5,363 nt of DNA from Cellvibrionales bacterium UBA1963 (GTDB lineage Bacteria; Pseudomonadota; Gammaproteobacteria; Pseudomonadales; UBA7434). Made by a program: the position numbers and the translations under genes. The DNA lies in the NCBI GenBank assembly GCA_002336035.1, contig DDED01000175.1:1-5363 (forward strand), read 5' to 3'. The notes beneath the pieces were generated by a model that saw only the letters and a list, made by a program, of their open reading frames with translations, made no database searches and had not been told where the DNA came from. Shown here one piece after another: positions 1-5,363 of the stretch. The stretch's first letter is position 1, and each line of letters begins with the position of its first letter.

Positions 1-1165
1 CAAACAAATCGTCTATTTCAGTTTGTGTAATGCCGTAGTCAGCAATGTTGTATTCATGCTTGCCATGCTTACCTTGTTGATTGTCGTCTAACCATTGTTG
101 CATATTGGCTTTTCCTTGCTCATCAATGGTCGATCCAGCTGCCGTATAAATGGCGTTGAGGCTAGGCCAAGGATTTCTGACAAATTCATCATGTTTAATA
201 TCAATGAATTGTCCTGGGTGACTGATTTCTAATGCGGGTCGATGGCTTTCAAATGCGCGCGAATATATTTGTAGCATGTCCATCCAGTCACGGCCAATCA
301 TATGGTCATCGTCTAAGTGCGAAGAAGGTGTTCTAACCACTTTGCTAAAGCTGCAACCAGAGGCGATAATTTTCATCGGTGCACGATGTGTTTGCACAAT
401 AATAGCAGAGGGATGGTTAGCTAATATAGCTGGTAGGCCCAGCTGATGATAAGGCGTTTTCAAAACCCATCGGCCAGATTTCTTATGCTGTAATACTAGC
501 ATTTGTCGTTTATGGTAAGCATAAGAGTCAGTGAGGTCTTGGTCGTAAAGCCAATTAGCGTAGCTGGGTATGTGATACTGCGCCGAGTATTGCACCGACA
601 TAAAATTTTGACCAAACAATAAATGGCATTCATCGGGCGCTTCTGCTTCCATTAAGTGCGTCTTAAAAAAACCTGGCATAAATTGATCTGTCATGGCGAC
701 GTTCTGTTTTGTTTTTTCGATACGAGGGTCGCTGAGATAAGTAGCATCTTCTGGTGGCGGAATTAACTCGTTGCCTTCCCATAATCGCAGCGTATGATTT
801 TTAGTATCGGCATTTAATAAGTGATGAAGCGCTGTTGTGCCTGTGCGCGGTAGTCCAGAAATAAAAATAGGTGATTGAATGACTTGATCTAAAACATCTG
901 GGTTTTTTCGAATATAATCCTCCACCCTTAGCCGATTTTCTAAGCCCTTTGCAAACAGCATTTCAACTTGAAATTTACCGGCTGGATTCAAAACGGCTTC
1001 ACGATTAAGCGCATCAATGATTCGCTCTAAGGGCTCGACAAAGTCAATGCCGCCAAAGTCGTTTAGGCCGGTTTCTTTTTTTGCTTTGTTGAGATAAACA
1101 CTGATGTCTGAAACTTGTTCACCAGAAGTAGGGGTGCCGTTTGTTTGGTCTTTGTCGTCTGCCAT
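1..1165 (-). CDS. Sulfotransferase family protein (PAPS-dependent), C-terminus cut by window edge
   Basis: The reading frame is open without a stop from the ATG at 1165 down to base 2, giving 388 residues. The family is usually about 390-400 residues, so only a short tail is probably missing. Residues 103-111 read SGLPRTGTT, the 5'-phosphosulfate-binding P-loop of PAPS sulfotransferases. Around residues 258-269 the sequence THRAPMKIIAS carries the Arg-x7-Ser arrangement of the 3'-phosphate-binding motif (Arg261, Ser269), preceded by a KTPYH segment typical of the Sulfotransfer_3 group. No signal peptide or membrane segment is visible, so it is probably cytoplasmic. The role is transfer of a sulfonate group from PAPS to an acceptor hydroxyl or amine. 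The acceptor cannot be read from the sequence, though the divergent steroid-degradation genes make a sterol, bile acid or lipid alcohol plausible. The start at 1165 is chosen because it is the only ATG giving the conserved N-terminal extension. Its Shine-Dalgarno sequence is weak. Confidence 0.87.
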   Translation of the reverse strand, partial: MADDKDQTNGTPTSGEQVSDISVYLNKAKKETGLNDFGGIDFVEPLERIIDALNREAVLNPAGKFQVEMLFAKGLENRLRVEDYIRKNPDVLDQVIQSPIFISGLPRTGTTALHHLLNADTKNHTLRLWEGNELIPPPEDATYLSDPRIEKTKQNVAMTDQFMPGFFKTHLMEAEAPDECHLLFGQNFMSVQYSAQYHIPSYANWLYDQDLTDSYAYHKRQMLVLQHKKSGRWVLKTPYHQLGLPAILANHPSAIIVQTHRAPMKIIASGCSFSKVVRTPSSHLDDDHMIGRDWMDMLQIYSRAFESHRPALEISHPGQFIDIKHDEFVRNPWPSLNAIYTAAGSTIDEQGKANMQQWLDDNQQGKHGKHEYNIADYGITQTEIDDLF

Positions 1166-1183
1166 GGGTAGTTTTCACTGTAA

Positions 1184-1197
1184 TGATCAAAGGATCA
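1184..1197. promoter_or_regulatory. Inverted repeat over the predicted sulfotransferase start point (candidate operator)
   Basis: TGATC and GATCA form perfect 5-base arms separated by AAAG. The repeat begins 3 bases downstream of the predicted -10 and covers the predicted transcription start, a position where a bound repressor would block initiation. Arms of 5 bases can arise by chance, so the location is the main argument. The regulator is not in this window. Confidence 0.35.
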
Positions 1198-1200
1198 CTC

Positions 1201-1229
1201 AGTATATCGTTTTTTGCTCCGGCTGATAA
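1201..1229 (-). promoter_or_regulatory. Predicted sigma70-type promoter of the sulfotransferase gene
   Basis: Read on the minus strand, a -35 like TTATCA (1229-1224, 4 of 6 consensus bases) is followed by exactly 17 bases and a -10 TATACT (1206-1201, 5 of 6). The predicted transcription start is near 1194, giving a leader of about 30 bases before the ATG at 1165. Position, spacing and orientation all fit. No experimental evidence is available. Confidence 0.5.
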
Positions 1230-1412
1230 TGACTCTCCGTTTATGTCTTTTTTTTGGTGATGATTTCGCGTTCAAGACTGTGGGCCACCATGAAAACATA
1301 ATGATGACCTTAACTTCTTTTGGTGCGCACGGCGGCTTAACCGCTTTGAAACTGGCATAAACGGTCACACGGCGGATCATTTATGATTATTTATTGATCT
1401 AATTGTGCCAGA

Positions 1413-1425
1413 GTATTATTAATAC
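1413..1425. repeat. 13-bp AT-rich palindrome (possible regulator site)
   Basis: GTATTA and TAATAC are perfect 6-base arms around a single central T. It lies about 230 bases upstream of the ipdA start, inside the divergent region. Small perfect palindromes of this shape are typical of dimeric regulators such as TetR- or MarR-type proteins. AT-rich DNA also produces them by chance, so function is only inferred. Confidence 0.3.
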
Positions 1426-1480
1426 CGGATGGATTAACGACTAAGTTCGGTTCTTTCCTGCCAACTAAACGAATCAGTCA

Positions 1481-1509
1481 TTCTTTCGAATTTAATATTA
1501 GGCTAGAAT
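1481..1509 (+). promoter_or_regulatory. Weak candidate promoter for the ipd operon
   Basis: TAGAAT at 1504-1509 matches the -10 consensus at 5 of 6 bases. At 17 bases upstream sits only a poor -35 (TTCTTT, 1481-1486), so an activator might be needed if the site is real. An alternative -10, TATATT at 1609-1614, is closer to the gene (leader of about 36 bases) but has no recognisable -35. I cannot decide between them. Confidence 0.22.
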
Positions 1510-1518
1510 AGATATTCT
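1505..1518. repeat. 14-bp palindrome overlapping a candidate -10 (possible operator of the ipd operon)
   Basis: AGAATA and TATTCT are perfect 6-base arms with a GA spacer. The left arm covers most of the TAGAAT candidate -10 at 1504-1509, so a bound repressor would occlude it. Steroid genes are commonly controlled by TetR-type repressors (KstR2 governs the ipd regulon in actinobacteria). I do not see the actinobacterial KstR2 motif here. Confidence 0.3.
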
Positions 1519-1644
1519 GAAATGTTTATTGATAACATAATCTTAGCTATGAACTTCTTCGCTTTACACTCAGATCAGGATGGTGCCGTTCAGGGCAATG
1601 GTTAACGTTATATTTCTCACTCCATATCAACAGGATTGATTCAC

Positions 1645-1650
1645 AAAGGA
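1645..1650 (+). promoter_or_regulatory. Ribosome binding site setting the ipdA start
   Basis: AAAGGA lies 6 bases before the ATG at 1657. This favours that ATG over an in-frame TTG at 1636, which would place this site inside the coding sequence and add seven residues without family counterpart. Confidence 0.7.
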
Positions 1651-1656
1651 ATCGCT

Positions 1657-2532
1657 ATGAATAAAGTAATGAAGGCGGCAGACATGGTTGCCTCTCTCCG
1701 CGACGGAATGACCGTTGGTATTGGTGGTTGGGGACCGCGACGAAAGCCCATGGCGTTGATTCGTGAAATACTTCGCTCAGATCTAAAAGATTTAACCCTT
1801 GTTGCGTATGGTGGCGCGGATGTGGGAATGTTATGCGCTGCAGGTAAAGTTAAAAAGGTTGTTTTTGCTTTTGTGTCATTGGACTTTATTCCCCTTGAAC
1901 CTTATTTTCGTCAGGCCCGTCAGCAAGGTGCCATTGAGACATTAGAGATCGATGAAGGCATGATGTTGTTAGGTTTACGAGCAGCGGCTTGGGGATGTCC
2001 ATTTATACCAACTCAAGTAGGCCTGGGAACGGATGTGCTGAATGTCAACCCAGAACTGAAAGTGGTTGATAGTCCCTACGACGACAAAGAGTGGCTGGCA
2101 ATGCCGGCCTTACAACTGGATGCGGCGTTAATCCACGTCGATCGCGCTGACAATCGCGGTGTTTGTCAAATTAAAGGTGCCGATCACTACATGGATGACT
2201 GGTTTGCTCGAGCGGCAACCAAAACCTATGTATCCTGTGATGAATTAGTCGACAGTGATTATTTTACGCCAGAGCAAGAAGCGCGGTTTGTTTTTTGGGA
2301 GCGTTCGCAAACAACTGGCGTTATTCCAATAGCTGGTGGTGCACACCCCAGTTCTTGCTCGCCATTTTATGGCTTTGATGTGCCGCATTTTAAAGAATAT
2401 GCGGCCTCAGCAAAAGAAGGTGGTTTTAATACTTACGTCGATAAATATATTAACGGCAAGTCGGAGGCCGATTACCAAGCGTTAGTCGGCGGCATAGACA
2501 GCATTAAACAATTACCATTAGCGGTCTATTAA
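1657..2532 (+). CDS. ipdA: IpdA: alpha subunit of the steroid C-ring-opening COCHEA-CoA hydrolase
   Basis: The 291-residue protein has the length and motif order of IpdA (Rv3551 in M. tuberculosis, ScdL1/L2-type in Comamonas). Shared landmarks are GMTVGIGGWGPRRKPM at residues 18-33, SDLKDLTLVAYGG at 41-53, AAGKVKKV at 61-68, FVSLD at 72-76 and EADYQA near the C-terminus (270-275). The fold is that of class I CoA transferases, but characterised IpdAB is a hydrolase. It opens the last steroid ring of COCHEA-CoA (after HIP-CoA and ring D processing) to give a linear keto-diacyl-CoA. IDEGM at 98-102 contains Glu100, at the position of the IpdA glutamate reported, as I recall, to be essential for hydrolysis. 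It is presumably cytoplasmic and works as a heteromer with the following gene's product. It is the first gene of the rightward operon. Nothing suggests truncation. The recognition is from memory of the mycobacterial sequence. Confidence 0.92.
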   Translation: MNKVMKAADMVASLRDGMTVGIGGWGPRRKPMALIREILRSDLKDLTLVAYGGADVGMLCAAGKVKKVVFAFVSLDFIPLEPYFRQARQQGAIETLEIDEGMMLLGLRAAAWGCPFIPTQVGLGTDVLNVNPELKVVDSPYDDKEWLAMPALQLDAALIHVDRADNRGVCQIKGADHYMDDWFARAATKTYVSCDELVDSDYFTPEQEARFVFWERSQTTGVIPIAGGAHPSSCSPFYGFDVPHFKEYAASAKEGGFNTYVDKYINGKSEADYQALVGGIDSIKQLPLAVY

Positions 2533-2540
2533 TTAATATT

Positions 2541-2572
2541 CAATCGACCTAATCATAGCGTTAGGTCGATTG
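2541..2572 (+). repeat. Perfect 12-bp stem hairpin between ipdA and ipdB
   Basis: CAATCGACCTAA (2541-2552) and TTAGGTCGATTG (2561-2572) are exact reverse complements with an 8-base loop. The hairpin starts 9 bases after the ipdA stop and ends 8 bases before the ipdB ribosome binding site. There is no T-run after it, so it is not a standard intrinsic terminator. An intercistronic mRNA stabiliser or processing site, or a bound protein, would fit better. It would have to act without splitting two genes whose products are subunits of one enzyme. Confidence 0.8.
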
Positions 2573-2580
2573 TGAAACTT

Positions 2581-2584
2581 GGAG
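2581..2584 (+). promoter_or_regulatory. Ribosome binding site setting the ipdB start
   Basis: GGAG lies 6 bases before the ATG at 2591. An in-frame TTG at 2579 overlaps this site and is therefore not a credible start. Confidence 0.7.
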
Positions 2585-2590
2585 AAAAAC

Positions 2591-3394
2591 ATGAGTGAGT
2601 TCGCAACCGATTATAGCTTGGCTGAGTTACTGATCTGTGCCAATGCTGCTGCTTACGATGACGATGGTGAAATACTTGTCACAGGTATTGGCGTACTGCC
2701 ACGAATAGCTGCCAGTTTGGCAATGAAGACCAGTAATCTTGATATAATGATGACGGATTCAGAAGCTTGGCTATTGGCTGAGCCAAATCCAGTAGGCCAG
2801 CGACCAGATGATTTCATCCAGAAAAATGAAACTTGGATGGGGTTCTCAAGAATTTTTGATAATGTTTGGAGCGGTTGTCGGCATATCACTGGTGGCCCCA
2901 CCCAGATGGATTGCTTTGGTCAAAGTAATATTTCTTGTCTTGGCGGCTCTTATGAGCAACCTAAGGTGCAAATGCTGGGCGCTAGAGGCTTTCCAGGTAA
3001 CTCAATTAGCCATGCTAATTCCTTTTTGATTCCTAGTCATAACACACGCGTTTTTGTTGAAGGTGAATGCGACATGGTTTGCACGATTGGCTATAATCCT
3101 GCGAGATTACCCAAAGGCCACCAGTTGGCTGATGTTGATTTAAGGATGGTATTGACCAATCTATGCGTGATGGACTTTGGCGGTCCAGACTTTCAAATGC
3201 GCGTAGTTAGCTTGCATCCTGGTGTTAATATTGATGAAGTGACCCAGAACACTGGGTTTGAGCTTTGTATTCCCGATACTATTCCAGTTACGGTTGGGCC
3301 TACTAAAGCGCAGTTGTCAGTTATCGCACAGCTCGACCCGCATGATTTACGCTCACGGCAATTAAAAGATAATCCGCCGGGTGTTCGTATTTAA
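2591..3394 (+). CDS. ipdB: IpdB: beta subunit of the steroid C-ring-opening COCHEA-CoA hydrolase
   Basis: The 267-residue product matches IpdB (Rv3552) in order and content. GEILVTGIG is at 26-34, MMTDSEAWLLAE at 53-64, SGCRHITGGPTQMDCFGQSN at 94-113, ARGFPGNSISHA at 131-142, RVFVEG at 153-158 and MDFGGPDFQMRVVSLHPGV at 194-212. A basic LDPHDLRSRQ segment at 248-257 corresponds to the DPKSLRDRE-type end of the mycobacterial protein. It is slightly longer than its mycobacterial counterpart because of a tail (NPPGVRI). It partners IpdA in the heteromeric, cytoplasmic CoA-transferase-fold hydrolase that opens steroid ring C. Class I CoA transferases carry a catalytic glutamate near here in an SENG-type motif. 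This protein has TDSEA at 55-59, in keeping with an IpdB rather than a true transferase. It lies 58 bases after ipdA, with the hairpin between, and 35 bases before the crotonase gene. Confidence 0.92.
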   Translation: MSEFATDYSLAELLICANAAAYDDDGEILVTGIGVLPRIAASLAMKTSNLDIMMTDSEAWLLAEPNPVGQRPDDFIQKNETWMGFSRIFDNVWSGCRHITGGPTQMDCFGQSNISCLGGSYEQPKVQMLGARGFPGNSISHANSFLIPSHNTRVFVEGECDMVCTIGYNPARLPKGHQLADVDLRMVLTNLCVMDFGGPDFQMRVVSLHPGVNIDEVTQNTGFELCIPDTIPVTVGPTKAQLSVIAQLDPHDLRSRQLKDNPPGVRI

Positions 3395-3429
3395 TCTTGT
3401 TTTCTGTTTTTAACGTAAAAGGAAAGACT

Positions 3430-4188
3430 ATGTCTCAACCTTACGGTACGTCTATTAATGCCAATGGTGTGGCAGAATTGGTTTTTAATCATCCCCCAGT
3501 CAATGCTTTTGATAGCGCTACATGGTTTGCTATCGCTCAAGAGATTGAAGAGTTGGGAAACAATGACGCCGTTAAAGTCATTATTATCGCAGCTGAAGGT
3601 AAGGGTTTTTGTGCCGGTGTTGATATCAAAGAACTCGCTGCCGATGGTTCAAAAATACTGGATGTTAATCGTGGTAATTACGACACATTTAAAGCAATAC
3701 ACCTTAATCCTAAGCCAGTTATTGTGGCATTGCATGGATTTGTTTTAGGCGGCGGCATAGGCATTAGCGGTGCAGCAGATATTATTATTGCTTCTGAATG
3801 CGCCAACTTTGGCGTCCCTGAAATTGACCGAGGCGCCATGGGTGGTGGCGCGCATTTGCAGCGAATGTTTCCCGTGCAGAAAGTCCGATACATGTATTTT
3901 ACGGGTGAGTTTATTGACGCGCACGAAGCGTATCGTCTTGGTGCAGTTGAGCGTGTAGTTGCACGTGACCAGTTAATGCCGACGGCTCGAGAGATGGCGG
4001 ATAAAATTGCTTCTAAGTCACCAGCTATGGTCATGCTGGCTAAAGAGGCATTAACCGGTGTGGAAGACGGCAGCTTAGAAGACAAGTATCGATGGGAGCA
4101 GGGATTTACTTTTGAGGCATATACGATGGGTGATTCTCAAGAGGCGCGGGATGCCTTCGTTGAAAAACGCCAGGCCGATTTTGAATAA
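3430..4188 (+). CDS. echA20: EchA20-type crotonase, steroid D-ring-opening CoA hydrolase
   Basis: This 252-residue enoyl-CoA hydratase/isomerase-superfamily protein closely tracks mycobacterial EchA20 (Rv3550), whose Comamonas counterpart is ScdY. Matching segments are HPPVNAFDSATWF at 21-33, AEGKGFCAGVDIKE at 55-68, DVNRGNYDTFKAI at 78-90, GFVLGGGIGISGAADIIIAS at 103-122, FGVPEIDRGAMGGGAHLQR at 127-145 and YRWEQGFTFE at 220-229. The AGVDIKE and GGGIG regions supply the crotonase oxyanion hole. Of the two classical hydratase glutamates, the one in the PEI motif is kept (Glu131) and the one in GGGxE is Gly111, as in EchA20. EchA20 hydrolyses ring D of the HIP-derived CoA ester in the step before IpdAB, which fits the gene order. 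The start is set by AAGGA at 3419-3423, 6 bases before the ATG. A longer in-frame start at 3397 is not needed. Sense of the symbol: ortholog-level assignment by motif, not by search. Confidence 0.88.
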   Translation: MSQPYGTSINANGVAELVFNHPPVNAFDSATWFAIAQEIEELGNNDAVKVIIIAAEGKGFCAGVDIKELAADGSKILDVNRGNYDTFKAIHLNPKPVIVALHGFVLGGGIGISGAADIIIASECANFGVPEIDRGAMGGGAHLQRMFPVQKVRYMYFTGEFIDAHEAYRLGAVERVVARDQLMPTAREMADKIASKSPAMVMLAKEALTGVEDGSLEDKYRWEQGFTFEAYTMGDSQEARDAFVEKRQADFE

Positions 4189-4203
4189 TTGAATTTTAGG
4201 ATA

Positions 4204-4227
4204 ATGAAAATAGTATTATGGATTTAA
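4204..4227 (+). other. Seven-codon minicistron overlapping the acyl-CoA dehydrogenase start
   Basis: An ATG at 4204 just after AGGA (4198-4201) opens a frame of seven codons (MKIVLWI) that stops at 4227, past the dehydrogenase ATG at 4218 and in another frame. The AGGA is 2 bases from this ATG and 16 from the dehydrogenase ATG, so neither spacing is ideal. It may be chance, or it may feed ribosomes to the real start. Confidence 0.15.
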
Positions 4228-5363
4228 ATTATACTGAACAACAAATTGCCTTTAGAGCCGATGTTAAGCAGTGGTTAGCGGCTAATGTCCCTGCTGATCC
4301 TTTACCCAGTTTTGATACCGCCGAAGGGTTTCAGGCCCATCGTGAATGGGAAGAAAAGCTTTATGAGGGTCATTGGGGAATGATCACTTGGCCAGAATCA
4401 ATGGGCGGTCGTGGCGCAGACTTGCTGCAATGGTTAATCTTTGAAGAAGAGTATTACGCTGCTGGAGCGCCATTAAGGGTGAATCAAAATGGTATCTTTT
4501 TGTTAGGTCCGACCATGATGGAGTACGGAACGGAAGCTCAAAAGCAACGATTTTTAACGGGCATGGCAACCGGTAAAGATATTTGGTGTCAGGCGTGGTC
4601 AGAACCTAATGCGGGTTCTGATATGGCGGCGATACGCGCCAAGGCTGAGTTATCGGATGATGGCAAGTATTACATCATTAATGGACAAAAAACGTGGTCG
4701 ACACGGGCCGTCTGGGCCGACTGGGCATTTGGTATGTTTCGAACGGATCCTGAATCGGAGCGCCACCGTGGACTAAGCTTTATTCTCGTGCCGCTTGAAC
4801 TTGAAGGCATAACGGTTAGGGCAATACCACAGCTTGATGGCTTGCCAGGATTTGCAGAAATATTTTTTGATAATGTTAAAGTGCCCGTTGATTGCCTGCT
4901 CGGCGAGGAAGGTCAGGGTTGGTCTGTCGCGATGGCAACAGCGGGATTTGAACGCGGTCTCATGTTGCGTTCGCCAGCCCGTTTCCAACAAACTGCTCAG
5001 CGCTTGGTCGAGCTGTACAAGGCCAATCAAGCGACCGCAGATGCGGACCCTGCGGTTAAAAATGCGGTATTAAAAGCGTATATGGATGCCGAAGCATATA
5101 CCTTGTTAACGTATCAAACAGCTTGCCGTTTAGTGCAGGGCGGTAAGATAGGGCCAGAGTCATCTACTAACAAGATTTTCTGGTCTGAGTTAGATAGAGA
5201 TATGCACGCGGCGGCGATGAGCCTTCTGGGCGCTCGTGCAGAGTTATTGGCGCATGCGCCGGCAGCAGAAAATGTCGGCGATTGGCTGGATGGATGGCTG
5301 TTTTCACAGAGTGGTCCTATTTATGCAGGTACCAATGAAATTCAAAAAAATATTATTGCCGAG
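4218..5363 (+). CDS. Acyl-CoA dehydrogenase of the steroid FadE type, C-terminus cut by window edge
   Basis: The frame is open for 382 residues to the last base. Family members of this kind end a few residues after the terminal NEIQ..IIAE motif, so little is missing. The N-terminal helical domain is followed by WCQAWSEPNAGSD (123-135), the flavin/substrate-binding signature, YYIINGQKTW (151-160), a beta domain ending in FAEIFFDNVKVP (212-223), then the C-terminal helical domain with GTNEIQ (371-376). The usual catalytic glutamate just before GTNEIQ is Ala370. GFERG at 243-247 puts Glu245 where isovaleryl-CoA dehydrogenase has its base. The enzyme would desaturate an acyl-CoA alpha-beta bond with FAD, passing electrons to ETF. 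Overall pattern resembles mycobacterial FadE30 and its relatives in HIP degradation, but which intermediate it uses cannot be told. No start exists upstream except an ATT at 4215. The Shine-Dalgarno sequence is poor. Confidence 0.92.
   Translation, partial: MDLNYTEQQIAFRADVKQWLAANVPADPLPSFDTAEGFQAHREWEEKLYEGHWGMITWPESMGGRGADLLQWLIFEEEYYAAGAPLRVNQNGIFLLGPTMMEYGTEAQKQRFLTGMATGKDIWCQAWSEPNAGSDMAAIRAKAELSDDGKYYIINGQKTWSTRAVWADWAFGMFRTDPESERHRGLSFILVPLELEGITVRAIPQLDGLPGFAEIFFDNVKVPVDCLLGEEGQGWSVAMATAGFERGLMLRSPARFQQTAQRLVELYKANQATADADPAVKNAVLKAYMDAEAYTLLTYQTACRLVQGGKIGPESSTNKIFWSELDRDMHAAAMSLLGARAELLAHAPAAENVGDWLDGWLFSQSGPIYAGTNEIQKNIIAE

Larger units (their letters stand above)
1166..1656. other. 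Divergent intergenic regulatory region
   Basis: This stretch of about 490 bases lies between the start codons of the sulfotransferase gene (leftward) and ipdA (rightward), so it must hold both promoters. I see no tRNA, IS end or convincing gene in it. It contains a good leftward promoter with an inverted repeat at its start point, a T8 run at 1248-1255 without an adjoining strong stem, and two AT-rich palindromes (1413-1425 and 1505-1518). It also holds the self-complementary octamer taacgtta (1603-1610) just before ipdA. A 61-codon leftward reading frame (1195-1380) lacks a ribosome binding site and resembles no family I know. Confidence 0.6.

Noticed and set aside
1248..1255. T8 run as part of an intrinsic terminator
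   Set aside because: Only a 3-base stem can be drawn just before it, and no gene ends nearby on that strand.
1195..1380. 61-codon minus-strand reading frame upstream of the sulfotransferase gene
   Set aside because: It has no ribosome binding site and no recognisable motif, and it overlaps the predicted promoter and operator of the sulfotransferase gene.
1636..1656. TTG start giving IpdA seven extra residues
   Set aside because: The AAAGGA site lies inside this extension and is ideally spaced for the ATG at 1657. Mycobacterial IpdA gives no support for extra residues.
2541..2580. Hairpin between ipdA and ipdB as a Rho-independent terminator
   Set aside because: The stem is followed by TGAAACTT rather than a T-tract, and terminating here would separate two subunits of one enzyme.
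2653..2901. 82-codon minus-strand reading frame inside ipdB
   Set aside because: It is antisense to conserved IpdB coding sequence and has no independent support.
1657..3394. Annotation of the pair as glutaconate or acetoacetate CoA transferase
   Set aside because: The GGWGPRRKP, IDEGM and MDFGGPDFQMR motifs and the EchA20 neighbour match IpdAB specifically.
3678..4085. 135-codon minus-strand reading frame inside the crotonase gene
   Set aside because: It is wholly antisense to a well-conserved gene, and its protein has no recognisable motif.
1..5363. CRISPR arrays, tRNA genes, insertion sequences or phage attachment sites
   Set aside because: No spaced direct repeats, cloverleaf-like segments, transposase coding or terminal inverted repeats were seen in reading the window.

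Overview
The window holds part of a bacterial steroid-degradation locus. Four consecutive + strand genes encode IpdA, IpdB, an EchA20-type crotonase and an acyl-CoA dehydrogenase. A PAPS-dependent sulfotransferase gene points the opposite way across a roughly 490-base intergenic region. The sulfotransferase and the dehydrogenase both run off the window, each apparently lacking only a short C-terminal tail. The DNA looks like a moderate- to low-GC Gram-negative chromosome, probably a gammaproteobacterium. This rests on base composition, Shine-Dalgarno style and the ipd cluster being paired with a sulfotransferase, and it is inference. The encoded proteins are homologous to, but clearly diverged from, the actinobacterial (Mycobacterium/Rhodococcus) ones.

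Layout: (1) 1-1165, minus strand: sulfotransferase with a convincing PAPS P-loop and 3'-phosphate motif, missing its C-terminal end. (2) 1166-1656: divergent regulatory region. It has a good sigma70-type promoter for the sulfotransferase with a TGATC/GATCA inverted repeat over the predicted start of transcription. It also has two AT-rich palindromes and weaker promoter-like elements facing the ipd genes. (3) 1657-2532 ipdA and 2591-3394 ipdB, separated by a perfect 12-bp hairpin without a T-tract. (4) 3430-4188 echA20-type gene. (5) 4218 to the window end: acyl-CoA dehydrogenase, first 382 residues.

Working together (established for the families, inferred here): after rings A and B of a steroid such as cholesterol, testosterone or a bile acid are removed, the remaining C/D-ring propanoate (HIP) is handled as its CoA thioester. 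EchA20 hydrolytically opens ring D. IpdAB opens the last ring, ring C, to give a linear keto-diacyl-CoA. Acyl-CoA dehydrogenases supply the desaturation steps of the surrounding beta-oxidation. The same three functions in Comamonas are called ScdY and ScdL1L2. Spacings of 29-58 bases and common orientation suggest one transcript. Nothing here is a wholly unknown system. The most interesting points are the ipdA-ipdB hairpin, the paired operator-like palindromes in the divergent region, the sulfotransferase's association with steroid catabolism, and the non-canonical active-site residues in the crotonase and the dehydrogenase.
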